Source: Streptomyces sp. H39-S7 (GTDB taxonomy: Bacteria > Actinomycetota > Actinomycetes > Streptomycetales > Streptomycetaceae). Taken from it: DNA of 64,000 nt. The stretch is taken from positions 62,001 to 126,000 of the forward strand of contig NZ_JAPVLU010000003.1 in NCBI RefSeq assembly GCF_027158205.1, read 5' to 3'. The position numbers and the translations under genes were made by a program. Below, one piece after another: positions 8,256-17,619 of the stretch (position 1 is its first letter; each line of letters starts with the position of its first letter). The notes under the pieces are model-generated. The model was given only the letters and a program-made list of their open reading frames with translations, was not told where the DNA came from and did no database searches.

Positions 8256-9467
8256 ATGACGGTCGACGGGGCAGTGCGGCGGATCGGCGGGGACGAACGG
8301 CGGGCGCGGCTGGGGGTGCGGCACCGGCTGGTGCCGGAGCTGCGCGCGCGGTCCGCGGAGGACGTCGCCCGGTCGCTGGTGGCGCTGCACGCGACGGACG
8401 CGGCGACGGTGTACCTCTCCACGGCGGCGCGGCTGGCCGAGCCCGGCTTCGCGGAGGTGGAGCGGGCGCTGTACGAGGCGGGTTCGCTGGTGCGGCTGCT
8501 GGCGATGCGGCGGACGATGTTCGTCGTCACCGGGGAATCCGCGCCGGTGGTGTACGCGGCGGCGGCCCGCGCGATTGCGGCCAAGGAGCGGGCCGGGCTG
8601 CTCAAGTACCTCGCGGAGGGCGGCGGCTGGGACGAGGCCTGGCTGTCGGAGGTCGAGGAGGCCGTGGTGGCCGCGCTGGCGGCGCACGGCGAGTCGACCG
8701 CCGCGCAGTTGGGCGGGTACGAACCGCGGCTGCGCGAGCAGGTGGTCCTGGCGGCCGGAAAACCGTACGAGGCGCGGCAGAACGTGGCGAGCCGCATCAT
8801 CAGGGTGCTCGCGGCGGAGGGCCGGATCACCCGGCGCAGACCCGTGGGGTCGTGGGCGAGCAGTCAGTTCCGGTGGGCGGTGGCCGAGCCGCTCCACGAG
8901 CTGCCCGCCGCCGAGGCGAAGGCGGCGCTGGCCCGCGACTGGCTGGCGGCCTACGGCCCCGGCACCGAGGCCGACCTCAAGTGGTGGACGGGGTGGACGC
9001 TGACGGACGCCCGCAAGGCGCTGGCCGCGGTCGGCGCCCGCCAGGTCGCGCTCGACGAGGGCACCGGATACGTGCTCCCCGAGGACGTGGATCCGGCGCC
9101 GGACGCCGGCCCGTGGGCGGCCCTGCTGCCGGGCCTGGACCCGACGCCGATGGGCTGGCAGCAGCGCGACTGGTTCCTGCCGGACGAGCACCGGCCCGCG
9201 CTCTTCGACAGGACCGGCAACGTCGGACCGACGGTGTGGTGGGACGGCAGGGTCGTCGGCGGCTGGGCGCAGCGCCCGGACGGGGAGATCGTGTGGCGGC
9301 TGCTGACCGGCGCCGGGAAAGGCTCCGGAAACGGCTCCGGGAACGGCCCGGGCAAGGAGGCGGTGGCGGCGATCGCCGCCGAGGCGGAGCGGCTCGGCGG
9401 TTGGCTGGGGGAGGTCCGGGTCACGCCGCGGTTCCGTACGCCGCTGGAGCGGGAGCTGTCGGCCTGA
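8256..9467 (+). CDS. Winged-helix DNA-binding protein of the HTH_42 (YcaQ/AlkZ-like) superfamily
   Basis: A 403-residue protein with the HTH_42 signature, including VRHRLVPELR...VARSLVALHATDAATVYLS at the N-terminus and WWDGRVVGGWAQ near the C-terminus. Characterised relatives (AlkZ, YcaQ) are DNA glycosylases that unhook bulky or cross-linked bases. The position corresponding to their QxQ/QxD catalytic motif reads LHATD here, so activity should not be assumed. A Gly/Ser/Asn-rich insert (GKGSGNGSGNGPGK) lies near residue 350. No neighbour suggests an antibiotic self-resistance role. Confidence 0.75.
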   Translation: MTVDGAVRRIGGDERRARLGVRHRLVPELRARSAEDVARSLVALHATDAATVYLSTAARLAEPGFAEVERALYEAGSLVRLLAMRRTMFVVTGESAPVVYAAAARAIAAKERAGLLKYLAEGGGWDEAWLSEVEEAVVAALAAHGESTAAQLGGYEPRLREQVVLAAGKPYEARQNVASRIIRVLAAEGRITRRRPVGSWASSQFRWAVAEPLHELPAAEAKAALARDWLAAYGPGTEADLKWWTGWTLTDARKALAAVGARQVALDEGTGYVLPEDVDPAPDAGPWAALLPGLDPTPMGWQQRDWFLPDEHRPALFDRTGNVGPTVWWDGRVVGGWAQRPDGEIVWRLLTGAGKGSGNGSGNGPGKEAVAAIAAEAERLGGWLGEVRVTPRFRTPLERELSA

Positions 9468-9572
9468 GCGCCACGGGGCCGGTCCGGGCGCCGATGGGGG
9501 CTGCCGCCCGGGGCGCGCCGGAGGTGGCGCGGCGAAGGTAGCCAAAAGCCACTTAGCGGACACAATCCGATC

Positions 9573-10274
9573 GTGGACACTTTCTGGCGGTCGCGCCTCA
9601 TGCCGCGTCTCAGGTCGCTCCTGCGCGCCGTGTGGTCCTGGATCCGGAGCGCCCCCGGCACGTACATCTGGCTGGCCATCCTGTTCGTGACGACCGTCGT
9701 CATGCACCACGTCTCGCCCTCCCAGCTGGACGAGATGCTCGGCGAGCGGTCGACGAACCTGCACAACCTGTCGGAGGAACCGGCCAGGGCGCTGATCAGG
9801 AGCGCCCTGTGGATCGACGGCGGCGGCTGGCTGTTCTACGCGTTCCTCTACACCGTCTTCCACGCCACCGCCGAGCGCTGGCTCGGCACCCTGCGCTGGC
9901 TCACCGTCGTCCTCATCGGCCACGTCGCGGCGACGTACATCAGCGAGGGCGTGCTGCTCTGGGCGATCCACCAGGGCCGGGCGCCCGCGACCTCCGCCGA
10001 CACCCTGGACGTGGGCGTCAGCTACGGCCTGGCGGTCGTCGAGGCCGTCCTGACGTACTTCCTGGTCTTCCGCTGGCGGTTCTTCTACGGCTTCTGCGTC
10101 CTGGGCTTCTACGGTCTCGCCCTGGTGCACGGCCGTACGTTCACCGACGTCGGCCACTTCACCGCCGTGCTGCTCGGCTTCGCCTGCTACCCGCTCACAC
10201 GAGGGCGGCCGGGTCACCTGGACCCGGCCGCCGTCTTCTCCCGTGCCGCCCGGCGGATCAGCCGAGACGGATGA
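9573..10274 (+). CDS. Rhomboid-like intramembrane protein
   Basis: A 233-residue membrane protein with about six spans. A possible serine-protease dyad is visible: Ser in DVGVSYGLAV (GxSxG-like, residues ~146-155) and His in DVGHFTAVLLGF (~residue 195). These match the Ser/His positions of actinobacterial rhomboid-like proteins. GTG 9573 is the only start near the first hydrophobic region. It ends by overlapping the convergent carboxypeptidase gene by 17 bases. Substrates cannot be inferred; proteolytic activity is plausible, not shown. Confidence 0.7.
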   Translation: MDTFWRSRLMPRLRSLLRAVWSWIRSAPGTYIWLAILFVTTVVMHHVSPSQLDEMLGERSTNLHNLSEEPARALIRSALWIDGGGWLFYAFLYTVFHATAERWLGTLRWLTVVLIGHVAATYISEGVLLWAIHQGRAPATSADTLDVGVSYGLAVVEAVLTYFLVFRWRFFYGFCVLGFYGLALVHGRTFTDVGHFTAVLLGFACYPLTRGRPGHLDPAAVFSRAARRISRDG

Positions 10275-12618
10275 GCTTGTCCCCGAAGGACGGTTCCGCC
10301 AGGTCCGACCGGAGTGCCACCGGCACCTTCGTCTCGCCGGTACCGGTGCCGAGGCTCAACGTGCCGACCTCGGTGCCCGCCTTCGCCGTGTGCGGAACGC
10401 CGGCCGTGCCGGCCGCCAGCTTCAGGTCCGACTTCAGGCCCGACCAGCCGATCGCCGTCAGGTCCTTGGTGGCGACCACCGGCGTCTTCCCGCCGAGACC
10501 GTCGTCCACATAGCCGACGACCTCGCCCTTCTTCACCACCACCGCCGAGGTGAGCGCGGCGCGCGCGCCCCTGACCAGCGTGTCGCTGGTGGACAGGGCG
10601 TACTCCAGCATCTGGTTGGGCGTCGAGCCCTTGCGCTGCTGCAATACCACGCCGAGGATCATCCGCGGCTTGCCGTCGACGGTCTTCTGCGCCGCCCACA
10701 TCAGAGCGCCGGCCGCCGGGGTGCTGGAGCCGGTCTTGATGCCGATGACGCCCGGGGTGTGCGTCAGCAGCCCGTTGTTGTTGAAGAGCTTCGGCACGCC
10801 GGGGATGACGGCGTTCTCCATGGCCACGATGGAGCGGAAGACCTCGTCCTTCATGACCGCCCGGGCCAGCACGAGCTGGTCGACGGCGGTGCTCTTCGTC
10901 GTCTCCTCGAACCCGCTCGCCCCGGTGTACGTGGTGTTCTTCATGCCCAGGTCGGTGGCGGCCTTCTGCATCTTGGGGACGAAAGCTTCCTGCGTGCCGG
11001 AGTCCCAGCGGGCCAGCGCGCGGGCGATGTTGTTGCCGGACGGGATCAGCAGCATCTGCAGCATCTGCCGCTCGGTGAACTCCTGGCCGAGCTTGACCTG
11101 CACCGTGGACTCGTCGAGCGACGCCGCCTCGTCCGCGGCGGTCTGGTCGATCTTGATCTTCGGGCCGGTCTCCGTGCCCTTGAGGGGGTGGTCCCGGAGG
11201 ATCACGTACGCGGTCATCACCTTCGTGACGCTCGCGATCGACACCGGTGTCTGCGCCCCGCGCACGCCCATGCTCCCGATGCCCTCGAGCTCAACGGCCG
11301 ACTGGCCCATCGCGGGCCACGGCAGCGACAGCTGACCGCCCTCGAAGGTGTACGACGGAGCCGAGGTCAGCGTCAGCGCGGGGGCCGGCAGCGGGCGGAA
11401 CGACTGCGCGACCGCGATGGCGATCAGCAGCAGCACCACCAGCGGCGTCCAGATCTTGAACCGCCTGACCACCGTCCGCAGCTTCGTCTCCGGCGGCGGC
11501 GGGGTGTTCGTCAGCTCCGCCAGCAGCTTCAGCGGCTGCGCGGGCGCCGGCGGCAGCGGGAACGGCATCTGCCGGGTGCCCTGCGGCCCGGCCTCGGACT
11601 CCTCGTCGGGAGCCGCTGTCGCCGGGGCCGAAGGGGCAGCGGGTGCGGACGGGGCTGCTGGGGCTACTGGGGCCGAAGAGTTCGCCGTGTCAGGAGCGGC
11701 GCGGCGAACCGGACGCTCCACCTCCGGCCACGCGAGGGCGTACGGAGACGCTGACTGCTCCTGTGACGCCCGCGACGGCTCCGCGGGGGATTCCGTGCGC
11801 GGGGCGGCCGAGACGTCCGCCGGGGCGCTCCTGGCGGCTTTCCACTCGGGCTTGGGGTCCGGCTCGCGGTCCGGCTCGCGGTCGGCGGGTGCTTCGGCGG
11901 GGTCCCGGACCGTCTCCGGCAGTGCCGCCGCCGGCGCGGCCGCCGGTTCCCGCACCGCTGCGTCGCGGGGCTCGTCCGCCGGCGCATCCACCGGCTCGTC
12001 GACCGGCTCGTCCGCCGGCTCCTCGGGGGCGGCGGCCGCCTCCGGCCCATCGGACGCGTCAGGCGCCCCGGACGCGTCCTCCGGCCGTGCGTCCTCGGGC
12101 TCGTCCGGTGCGCCGGCGGGCTCGTCGGCACGCTCGTCGACGGATTCGTCAACCGGCTCGCCGACGCTCGCCTCCGGTTCCGTCACGGAATCCGCCGTAC
12201 TGTCCACCGCCGGAGGGACGGGTGCGTCGGCGGGCGCTGCGTCATCCGATCCGTCGTGCGCGTCCTCAGGCGCCGTAGGTTCCGCGACTACGTCGTCCGG
12301 GACGACTACGTCATCCGGCGTATTCGGGCTACTGCCGGATGCAGACGCACCGGGCTGGCGCGGCAGACTCCCGCCACCACCCCCCGCGTCCTCACCGGCG
12401 GCCCCGCCCGACGCCTCGGAGGGCACCGGGTGATCTTCCGGACGGGGGTCCGCGCCGGGGCCCGGTTCGTCGGACAGGGCGCCGTGCTCCTCGCGTGCGG
12501 CCTCAGGCACCACACGGGGCCCACGGAACACCGTCAGCCTCGGATCGAGCGCCTTCTGCTCGGCCGCCACCCCCGACGACTCCTGCTGCTGCTCCCTGCC
12601 GGGGGACTCGCCCGCCAC
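10258..12618 (-). CDS. D-alanyl-D-alanine carboxypeptidase (S11) with ~385-residue acidic cytoplasmic tail
   Basis: A 786-residue low-molecular-weight penicillin-binding protein. The C-terminal half is an S11 peptidase that trims the terminal D-Ala from peptidoglycan pentapeptides: SVTK (Ser463 nucleophile, Lys466), SGN (Ser527) and KTG (Lys628) are all present. One membrane span (IWTPLVVLLLIAIAV) begins near residue 388, so the catalytic domain lies outside. The first ~385 residues form a disordered, Glu/Asp/Pro/Ala-rich tail inside. GTG 12618 was chosen because GGAGG stands six bases upstream. The usual S11 enzyme is ~400 residues, so the tail is the odd part. Confidence 0.9.
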   Translation of the reverse strand: MAGESPGREQQQESSGVAAEQKALDPRLTVFRGPRVVPEAAREEHGALSDEPGPGADPRPEDHPVPSEASGGAAGEDAGGGGGSLPRQPGASASGSSPNTPDDVVVPDDVVAEPTAPEDAHDGSDDAAPADAPVPPAVDSTADSVTEPEASVGEPVDESVDERADEPAGAPDEPEDARPEDASGAPDASDGPEAAAAPEEPADEPVDEPVDAPADEPRDAAVREPAAAPAAALPETVRDPAEAPADREPDREPDPKPEWKAARSAPADVSAAPRTESPAEPSRASQEQSASPYALAWPEVERPVRRAAPDTANSSAPVAPAAPSAPAAPSAPATAAPDEESEAGPQGTRQMPFPLPPAPAQPLKLLAELTNTPPPPETKLRTVVRRFKIWTPLVVLLLIAIAVAQSFRPLPAPALTLTSAPSYTFEGGQLSLPWPAMGQSAVELEGIGSMGVRGAQTPVSIASVTKVMTAYVILRDHPLKGTETGPKIKIDQTAADEAASLDESTVQVKLGQEFTERQMLQMLLIPSGNNIARALARWDSGTQEAFVPKMQKAATDLGMKNTTYTGASGFEETTKSTAVDQLVLARAVMKDEVFRSIVAMENAVIPGVPKLFNNNGLLTHTPGVIGIKTGSSTPAAGALMWAAQKTVDGKPRMILGVVLQQRKGSTPNQMLEYALSTSDTLVRGARAALTSAVVVKKGEVVGYVDDGLGGKTPVVATKDLTAIGWSGLKSDLKLAAGTAGVPHTAKAGTEVGTLSLGTGTGETKVPVALRSDLAEPSFGDKLIRLG

Positions 12619-12878
12619 GCAGACCTCCTCCACACATCACGAGGGGCGTCCCCGTGCACGACGCACGACGCCCCATCTCACTCCACCAGTTTCCAGTTCC
12701 CGGCCTGGAAGCCCCTATCAGACCCGCCGGAACCGATCGCGGCCCGTCTGCGACACCACCGCTCACCCCCTAGACGAGAACGACATACCAGTCGGTTCCA
12801 TCCCGAACACTCCAGGCGCTCTCGACAGATGAATGTGAGAGGCGTCACCCTGTCATTCATCCACGCGGGGAGGCATGG

Positions 12879-13592
12879 ATGGGCAAGAGCCGCAGAACGA
12901 TTCCGGAAGAGCTGTTGCTGCTCGCTCTGGACCCGACGACCGGGACCACAGCGCAGCCGCAATCGCTCGACCTCGGCCTCGCCGGGGCACAGCTCGTCGA
13001 GCTGGCCCTGGCTGGACGGATAGCCCCTGATGGGGATCGTATCGCCGTGGTACACCCACGGCCGACAGGAGATCCGACACTGGACTCCGCGCTCGAACTG
13101 CTGCGCCGTCGTGGCAGTCCGGTTCGCGCTGTCCACTGGATCGGCGGGCCCCGCCTGGGGCTGCGCCAGACGTATCTCGCGCATCTGGAGCGGTGCGGCA
13201 TGGTGCATGCCGTGGCGGGACAGATGTGCGGGGTGCTGCCGACGACTCGCTACCAGGCGAGCGACAGCGAGGTCAGCCGGGACATCAGAGCCCGGCTCGA
13301 CAACGCGATCCGCACCGGCGTCCCGCCGGACCCGCGGACCGCGGCTCTCGCTGCCCTCGCCCACGCGGTGGGCCTCGGCAAGCACCTGTATCCGGGTAAC
13401 GAGGGCCGGTCATCGCGATCGCGCCTGCGGGACCTGATCAGATACGACCCGATGGGCGGTCTCGTCGCGCACGCCGTCATGGACGTGCAGAACGGCGCCG
13501 CGGCACAGCCGAAGCGGGCTCCCGTGCAGGGACGGCCCGCTCCGGTGGGACCTGCCGGGCACAGCAGCATGGCCCGGGCCGGAGCGCGATAG
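12879..13592 (+). CDS. GPP34 (GOLPH3/VPS74-like) family protein
   Basis: A 237-residue cytosolic protein with the GPP34 pattern: PEELLLLALDPTTG at the N-terminus, LGLAGAQLVELALAGRI, an Arg-rich centre, and a C-terminal PRTAALAALAHAVGLGKHLYPG block. Eukaryotic GOLPH3 binds phosphatidylinositol-4-phosphate at Golgi membranes; in actinomycetes the role is not known. ATG 12879 follows GGGGAGG. The 260-base gap upstream holds no further gene. Last ~35 residues are Pro/Gly/Ala-rich and probably disordered. Confidence 0.85.
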   Translation: MGKSRRTIPEELLLLALDPTTGTTAQPQSLDLGLAGAQLVELALAGRIAPDGDRIAVVHPRPTGDPTLDSALELLRRRGSPVRAVHWIGGPRLGLRQTYLAHLERCGMVHAVAGQMCGVLPTTRYQASDSEVSRDIRARLDNAIRTGVPPDPRTAALAALAHAVGLGKHLYPGNEGRSSRSRLRDLIRYDPMGGLVAHAVMDVQNGAAAQPKRAPVQGRPAPVGPAGHSSMARAGAR

Positions 13593-14000
13593 CGGCGCTA
13601 CGGAGCGGTGACCCGCGGCAGTGCGCGGGGCGAAGTCCGCAGTACCCAGCATGAGCAGCACGCAGGCGGCAGTACCCGGACAGCGAGGGCGGTGGGCAAG
13701 GGCACGGTGTCCGGCGGCAGGGGCCGGACAGCGCAGCTCCACCCTCCTCGACGACCCGTTCCCCGGTCTTCGGCCCGGGGACGACGGAGCCGCTGTGACG
13801 CGCGGGGCGGGGGACCGGTCAACACCGGTCCCCCGCCCCGCGCGTTGCGTTTGCGCAGTTCGTACGACCAATCGCCAGCGCGGTGATGACCGGTAGTGGC
13901 AGGCTGCTGACCAGCAGTACGCACGCACTAGGAAAAACGTTCAGACAGTGCGGAAAAGAAGAAGTACGAGAAGCAGTCCGGAGCCGGAGGTGCACCACCC
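13593..14000. other. Intergenic stretch with one terminator
   Basis: No convincing gene in these 408 bases. The only clear structure is the terminator at 13798-13845. The right half is less GC-rich (towards 13930-13990) and should hold the promoter of the XRE regulator at 14001. Confidence 0.6.
13798..13845 (+). terminator. Strong terminator after the GPP34 gene
   Basis: A perfect 22-bp stem (left arm starts ACGCGCGGGG, right arm ends CCCCGCGCGT) with a 4-base loop CAAC. It stands alone, 206 bases after the GPP34 stop and 155 before the XRE gene. Confidence 0.85.
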
Positions 14001-14858
14001 GTGGCGGCCAACGTTAATCCCACCGTCAGGCGACGCCGACTTGGATCGGAGTTGCGAAAACTCCGCGAGACCAAGGGAATGACCGCGGAGGAGGTGGCGG
14101 CTCGGCTGCTGGTCTCCCAGTCCAAGATCAGCAGGCTGGAGAACGGCCGCCGCAGCATCAGCCAGCGCGATGTCCGCGACCTCTGCGGGGTCTACGGCGT
14201 CGAGGACCAGCGGATCGTCGATTCGCTCATGCACATGGCGAAGGAGTCCCGTCAGCAGGGCTGGTGGCACGCGTTCGGCGATGTGCCGTACAGCGTCTAC
14301 ATCGGCCTGGAGACCGAAGCGGAATCACTCCGGGTGTACGACTCGCTCGTGGTTCCGGGTCTTCTGCAGACCCGCAACTATGCCGAGGCGGTCATCGAGG
14401 GCACGCTCCCCGAGGCCACCCCCGAGCAGGTCGACAAGCGCATCGACATCCGGTTGCGGCGCCAGGAGCGGATCACCGACCCGGCCTCGCCGCTGCGCTT
14501 CTGGGTCGTCATGGACGAATCCGCGCTGCGCCGGGTGGTCGGCAGCAAGGACGTCATGCGCGAACAGCTGGAGTACCTCGTGCAGATGGGCTCGCAGGCG
14601 CACGTCACCGTGCAGGTGCTCCCGTACGAAGCCGGCGCACACCCCGGCATGTCGGGGAACTTCGCGATTCTCGAATTCCCGGATGCGACGGATTCCAGTG
14701 TGGTGTACATCGAAGGCGTGACTTCCGACCTGTACCTGGAGAAGCCGGTCGATGTCCACGGATACAGCGTGATGTACGAGCATCTCCGTGCCCAGGCACT
14801 GAGCGCGGAGGCGAGCCGGCAGTTCATCGCGGACGCCGCGAAGGAATACGCGCGCTGA
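14001..14858 (+). CDS. XRE-family regulator with DUF5753 sensor domain
   Basis: A 285-residue helix-turn-helix protein. Residues ~10-65 form the XRE domain (LGSELRKLRETKGMTAEEVA, SQSKISRLENGRRS). The rest is a DUF5753 domain, with the typical EAESLRVYDSLVVPGLLQT and FWVVMDESALRR blocks. It starts at GTG 14001. This family (WhiJ-like) is massively expanded in Streptomyces and is usually paired with a DUF397 protein, which follows at 15065. Such pairs affect development and antibiotic production; the DUF397 partner is thought to antagonise the regulator. Confidence 0.92.
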   Translation: MAANVNPTVRRRRLGSELRKLRETKGMTAEEVAARLLVSQSKISRLENGRRSISQRDVRDLCGVYGVEDQRIVDSLMHMAKESRQQGWWHAFGDVPYSVYIGLETEAESLRVYDSLVVPGLLQTRNYAEAVIEGTLPEATPEQVDKRIDIRLRRQERITDPASPLRFWVVMDESALRRVVGSKDVMREQLEYLVQMGSQAHVTVQVLPYEAGAHPGMSGNFAILEFPDATDSSVVYIEGVTSDLYLEKPVDVHGYSVMYEHLRAQALSAEASRQFIADAAKEYAR

Positions 14859-15064
14859 ACGGAGTTGTCCCGCGGCGAGGCCCCAACTCGGCTCTGCGAC
14901 GCGTCCCGGCAGGGAAAGGCGGGAGACTACACCCCCGCCCGGTCAATACGGAAGAGCCACATGGAATATGCCATCCGGTCGAGTGAATAGACCCTGCGCT
15001 AGGTGATGTTGGCGAGTAGCTTCAATCGCGTCAGAGCTGCACCACCGAAAAGCTCGGAGCGATC

Positions 15065-15274
15065 ATGGCTATTCAGCTGGGCAACACCAAGGCATGGACG
15101 AAGTCCTCGCGGTCTCAGGGAAACGGCGCGTGCGTCGAGGTGGCCTCGCCCACCCTCAGCGCCGTCGCCGTCCGTGACTCCAAGGATCCCTGCGGGCCGA
15201 CCCTCGACTTCTCGCCGGAGTCCTGGGCCGCGTTCGTCACCGATGTCGGCCGGGGTTCGTACGACCTCGACTGA
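15065..15274 (+). CDS. DUF397 protein, partner of the XRE regulator
   Basis: A 69-residue DUF397 protein: WTKSSRSQGNGACVEVA, the VAVRDSKDPCGP core and the SPESWAAFV end are all present. It lies 206 bases after the XRE gene with its own less GC-rich promoter region and GGAG before ATG 15065. Family knowledge says it works with the adjacent XRE/DUF5753 regulator in a toxin-antitoxin-like or switch arrangement. Confidence 0.92.
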   Translation: MAIQLGNTKAWTKSSRSQGNGACVEVASPTLSAVAVRDSKDPCGPTLDFSPESWAAFVTDVGRGSYDLD

Positions 15275-15312
15275 TCCCGGTGGGGGCGGTCGAAGCGTTA
15301 CGTAGTACCGAA

Positions 15313-15353
15313 GAGCCCTCTCGTCCGGCCCGCCGTCCTGGCCGAGAGGGCTC
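15313..15353. terminator. Bidirectional terminator between convergent genes
   Basis: GAGCCCTCTCG pairs with CGAGAGGGCTC around a 19-base loop. It lies between the convergent DUF397 gene and the gene ending at 15385. Confidence 0.8.
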
Positions 15354-15384
15354 ACCGCGGACCGGGAGCGGCCCGCGGCCGGCT

Positions 15385-16227
15385 TCACTGGCGGAGCCGG
15401 TCCACGTAGGTGTCCGTACCGGGGACGGTGGGGACGAAGGGCGCGACCAGCTCGACGCGGCCCAGGCCGGAGGCGGCGACCTCGTCGTCCAGGCCGGCGA
15501 AGTGGGCATCCCACGCCTCGCGCGGATCCTGCTGGAGGAACCAGAGCAGCGTCAGACGGGTGTCCACCCCCTCGACCTGCTTCACGTACGTCATCCGGTC
15601 GCCGGGCAGCGGCGTCGGCTTGAAGATCGTCACCATCGCGGCCGGTGAGCCCGTGAGGCGCTTGGGCAGGTGCCGGGAGCGCAGCCACTCCAGCAGTTCC
15701 TCCCGCTGCTCGGCCGACTCGGCGTCGATGACCTCCACCACGAGACCGGCATAGGGGTGGTCGAGCGCGTGGAAGTCCCGGGGGCCGGCGGCGCCGTCGC
15801 GGTAGACGGTGGCGGCGTGGTCCTGGAACGCGGTGAAGACATGGGTGCGGTCCTGGTAGACGCGGCCGTCCCGGTTGAGGCGCTTGTTGATGCCGACGGT
15901 CCACTTCATGTGGTCGTCGTAGCGGCCGGCCGTGACCCAGTAGGTGGAGATGTAGCAGCCCGCGGTGACGGGCTGGGCCACGGCTGACTTCTCCGGGTAG
16001 CGGAGCAGCTGCAGGTCGCGGGTGGCGACCCAGCGGCGCCCGGCGTACATCCAGGGCATGGCCATCGCGCCCGCGATGAAGTGATCGTCCTCGTACCACC
16101 GGTTGTAGGCGTACTCGTGGCCCGGCTGGGGCTCCACCATGGTGATCAGGGCGTGCCCGACCCGCACCCCGTACGGCCCGACGGAGGCCAGCTCCGCGTA
16201 CACCTCGCTGCGCGTCTCTTCTGTCAT
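15385..16227 (-). CDS. Protein of unknown function with EthD-like dimeric alpha-beta barrel features
   Basis: A 280-residue soluble protein I do not recognise by name. It seems to have two halves. The first, residues ~20-80, contains EYAYNRWYEDDHFIAGAMAM, like the conserved 'nxWyxxxH' segment of EthD-type alpha-beta barrels. The second, ~170-230, contains LVVEVIDAESAEQREELLEW. EthD-like proteins bind aromatic or polyketide substrates or accompany their oxidation. ATG 16227 (MTEETRSE) is favoured because a regulon palindrome at 16242-16256 lies just upstream. It therefore belongs to the catabolic regulon. Confidence 0.6.
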   Translation of the reverse strand: MTEETRSEVYAELASVGPYGVRVGHALITMVEPQPGHEYAYNRWYEDDHFIAGAMAMPWMYAGRRWVATRDLQLLRYPEKSAVAQPVTAGCYISTYWVTAGRYDDHMKWTVGINKRLNRDGRVYQDRTHVFTAFQDHAATVYRDGAAGPRDFHALDHPYAGLVVEVIDAESAEQREELLEWLRSRHLPKRLTGSPAAMVTIFKPTPLPGDRMTYVKQVEGVDTRLTLLWFLQQDPREAWDAHFAGLDDEVAASGLGRVELVAPFVPTVPGTDTYVDRLRQ

Positions 16228-16241
16228 GCCTACAGGTGTAG

Positions 16242-16256
16242 CTGACGATACGTCAG
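16242..16256. promoter_or_regulatory. TetR-regulon operator (CTGACGATACGTCAG)
   Basis: A perfect CTGACG-N3-CGTCAG palindrome 15 bases upstream of the start at 16227; first of 14 such sites in the window. Confidence 0.85.
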
Positions 16257-16342
16257 ATGGGGAGGGGTCGGTCACGGGCGGCCTCCGCGGGCATGTTCGC
16301 GAAATAGGTGGACAGGCCATGGATATTTCGTAGGCTTCGCGC

Positions 16343-17575
16343 ATGACGCGTCTGAATCGAGCCACCCGAGCCGACGTCCCCGCACTGGCCGCCCGCGCCG
16401 CCTCGGTCGGCGCGTCGCCGGTACGCGAGATCCTGGCGCTCACCGCGCGCCCCGAGGTGATCTCCTTCGCGGGCGGACTGCCCGCCCCCGAGCTCTTCGA
16501 CGCCGAGGGGATCCGCGCCGCCTACGACCAGGTGCTCGCCGAGGCGCCCCACCGCGTGCTCCAGTACTCCACCACCGAGGGCGACCCGGCGCTGCGCGGT
16601 GCCGTCGCCGCCCGGCTCCGCGCCCGCGGGCTCCCGACCGACCCGGACGACCTGCTGGTCACCGCCGGGTCCCAGCAGGGTCTGGCGCTCCTCGCCACCG
16701 CGCTGCTGGAGCCGGGCGACACCGTCCTCGTCGAGGACCCCACGTACCTGGCCGCGTTGCAGTGCTTCGGCTTCACGGGCGCACGGGTGCTGCCGGTGCC
16801 GTCCGACGAGGACGGGATCGACCCCGCCGCGCTGGAGGAGCTCGTCGTCCGCGAACGGCCGAAACTGCTCTATCTGATCCCGAACTTCCAGAACCCGACC
16901 GGGCGCACACTCCCGCTCGCACGCCGGCGGGCGGTGGCCGAGGTCGCCGGCCGGCACGGGCTGTGGATCGTCGAGGACGACCCGTACGGCGAGCTGCGCT
17001 TCGACGGGGAGGCCGTGCCGTGGATCGCCTCCCAGGAGGCGGCCGCCGACCGCACCGTCCTGCTGGGCTCGTTCTCCAAGATCATGGCGCCCGGCATGCG
17101 GCTCGGCTGGCTGCGGGCGCCCGAAGCGCTGCGGCGCGCCTGCGTCATCGCCAAGCAGGCCGCGGACCTCCACTCCTCCACCGTCGACCAGGCCGCGGCG
17201 GCCCGCTACCTGGCCGACCGCGACCTCGACGCCCATCTGCACCGCGTGCGTGGCGCGTACCGCCTCCGGCGCGACGCCCTGCTGGCCGGCCTGCCGGCCG
17301 CGCTCCCGGCGGGCAGCTCCTGGAACCGGCCCGACGGCGGGATGTTCCTGTGGGTCCGGCTGCCCGGCGGCTTCGACGCCACCGCCCTGCTGCCGGTCGC
17401 CGTCGCGCACGATGTCGCGTACGTGCCCGGCGCCCCCTTCTTCGCCGGCCCCGGTGACCCGGCCGCCCTGCGCATGTCCTTCACGACGCACACCCCCGCC
17501 GAGATCGCGGAGGGCCTGCGACGCCTGGCCGCCGCGCTCTCCACGGTCACGGCCACGGCCCCCGCCCTGGGCTGA
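16343..17575 (+). CDS. PLP-dependent aminotransferase (class I/II, LysN/MocR-type domain)
   Basis: A 410-residue fold-type I aminotransferase. The PLP lysine is in LGSFSKIMAPGMRLGW (residue ~243), and the other family motifs are VTAGSQQGLAL, NFQNPTGRT, and DDPYGELRF. This sub-group (2-aminoadipate/aromatic/branched-chain aminotransferases, also MocR C-termini) transfers amino groups from broad hydrophobic amino acids. There is no DNA-binding domain, so it is an enzyme. An imperfect inverted repeat CGAAATA...TATTTCG at 16300-16330 overlaps its promoter. It is divergent from the gene at 15385. Confidence 0.88.
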   Translation: MTRLNRATRADVPALAARAASVGASPVREILALTARPEVISFAGGLPAPELFDAEGIRAAYDQVLAEAPHRVLQYSTTEGDPALRGAVAARLRARGLPTDPDDLLVTAGSQQGLALLATALLEPGDTVLVEDPTYLAALQCFGFTGARVLPVPSDEDGIDPAALEELVVRERPKLLYLIPNFQNPTGRTLPLARRRAVAEVAGRHGLWIVEDDPYGELRFDGEAVPWIASQEAAADRTVLLGSFSKIMAPGMRLGWLRAPEALRRACVIAKQAADLHSSTVDQAAAARYLADRDLDAHLHRVRGAYRLRRDALLAGLPAALPAGSSWNRPDGGMFLWVRLPGGFDATALLPVAVAHDVAYVPGAPFFAGPGDPAALRMSFTTHTPAEIAEGLRRLAAALSTVTATAPALG

Positions 17576-17619
17576 ACGTCCGGCCTCATGGGTGGTGTTC
17601 TTCCGGCGCGGGCCCTAAC

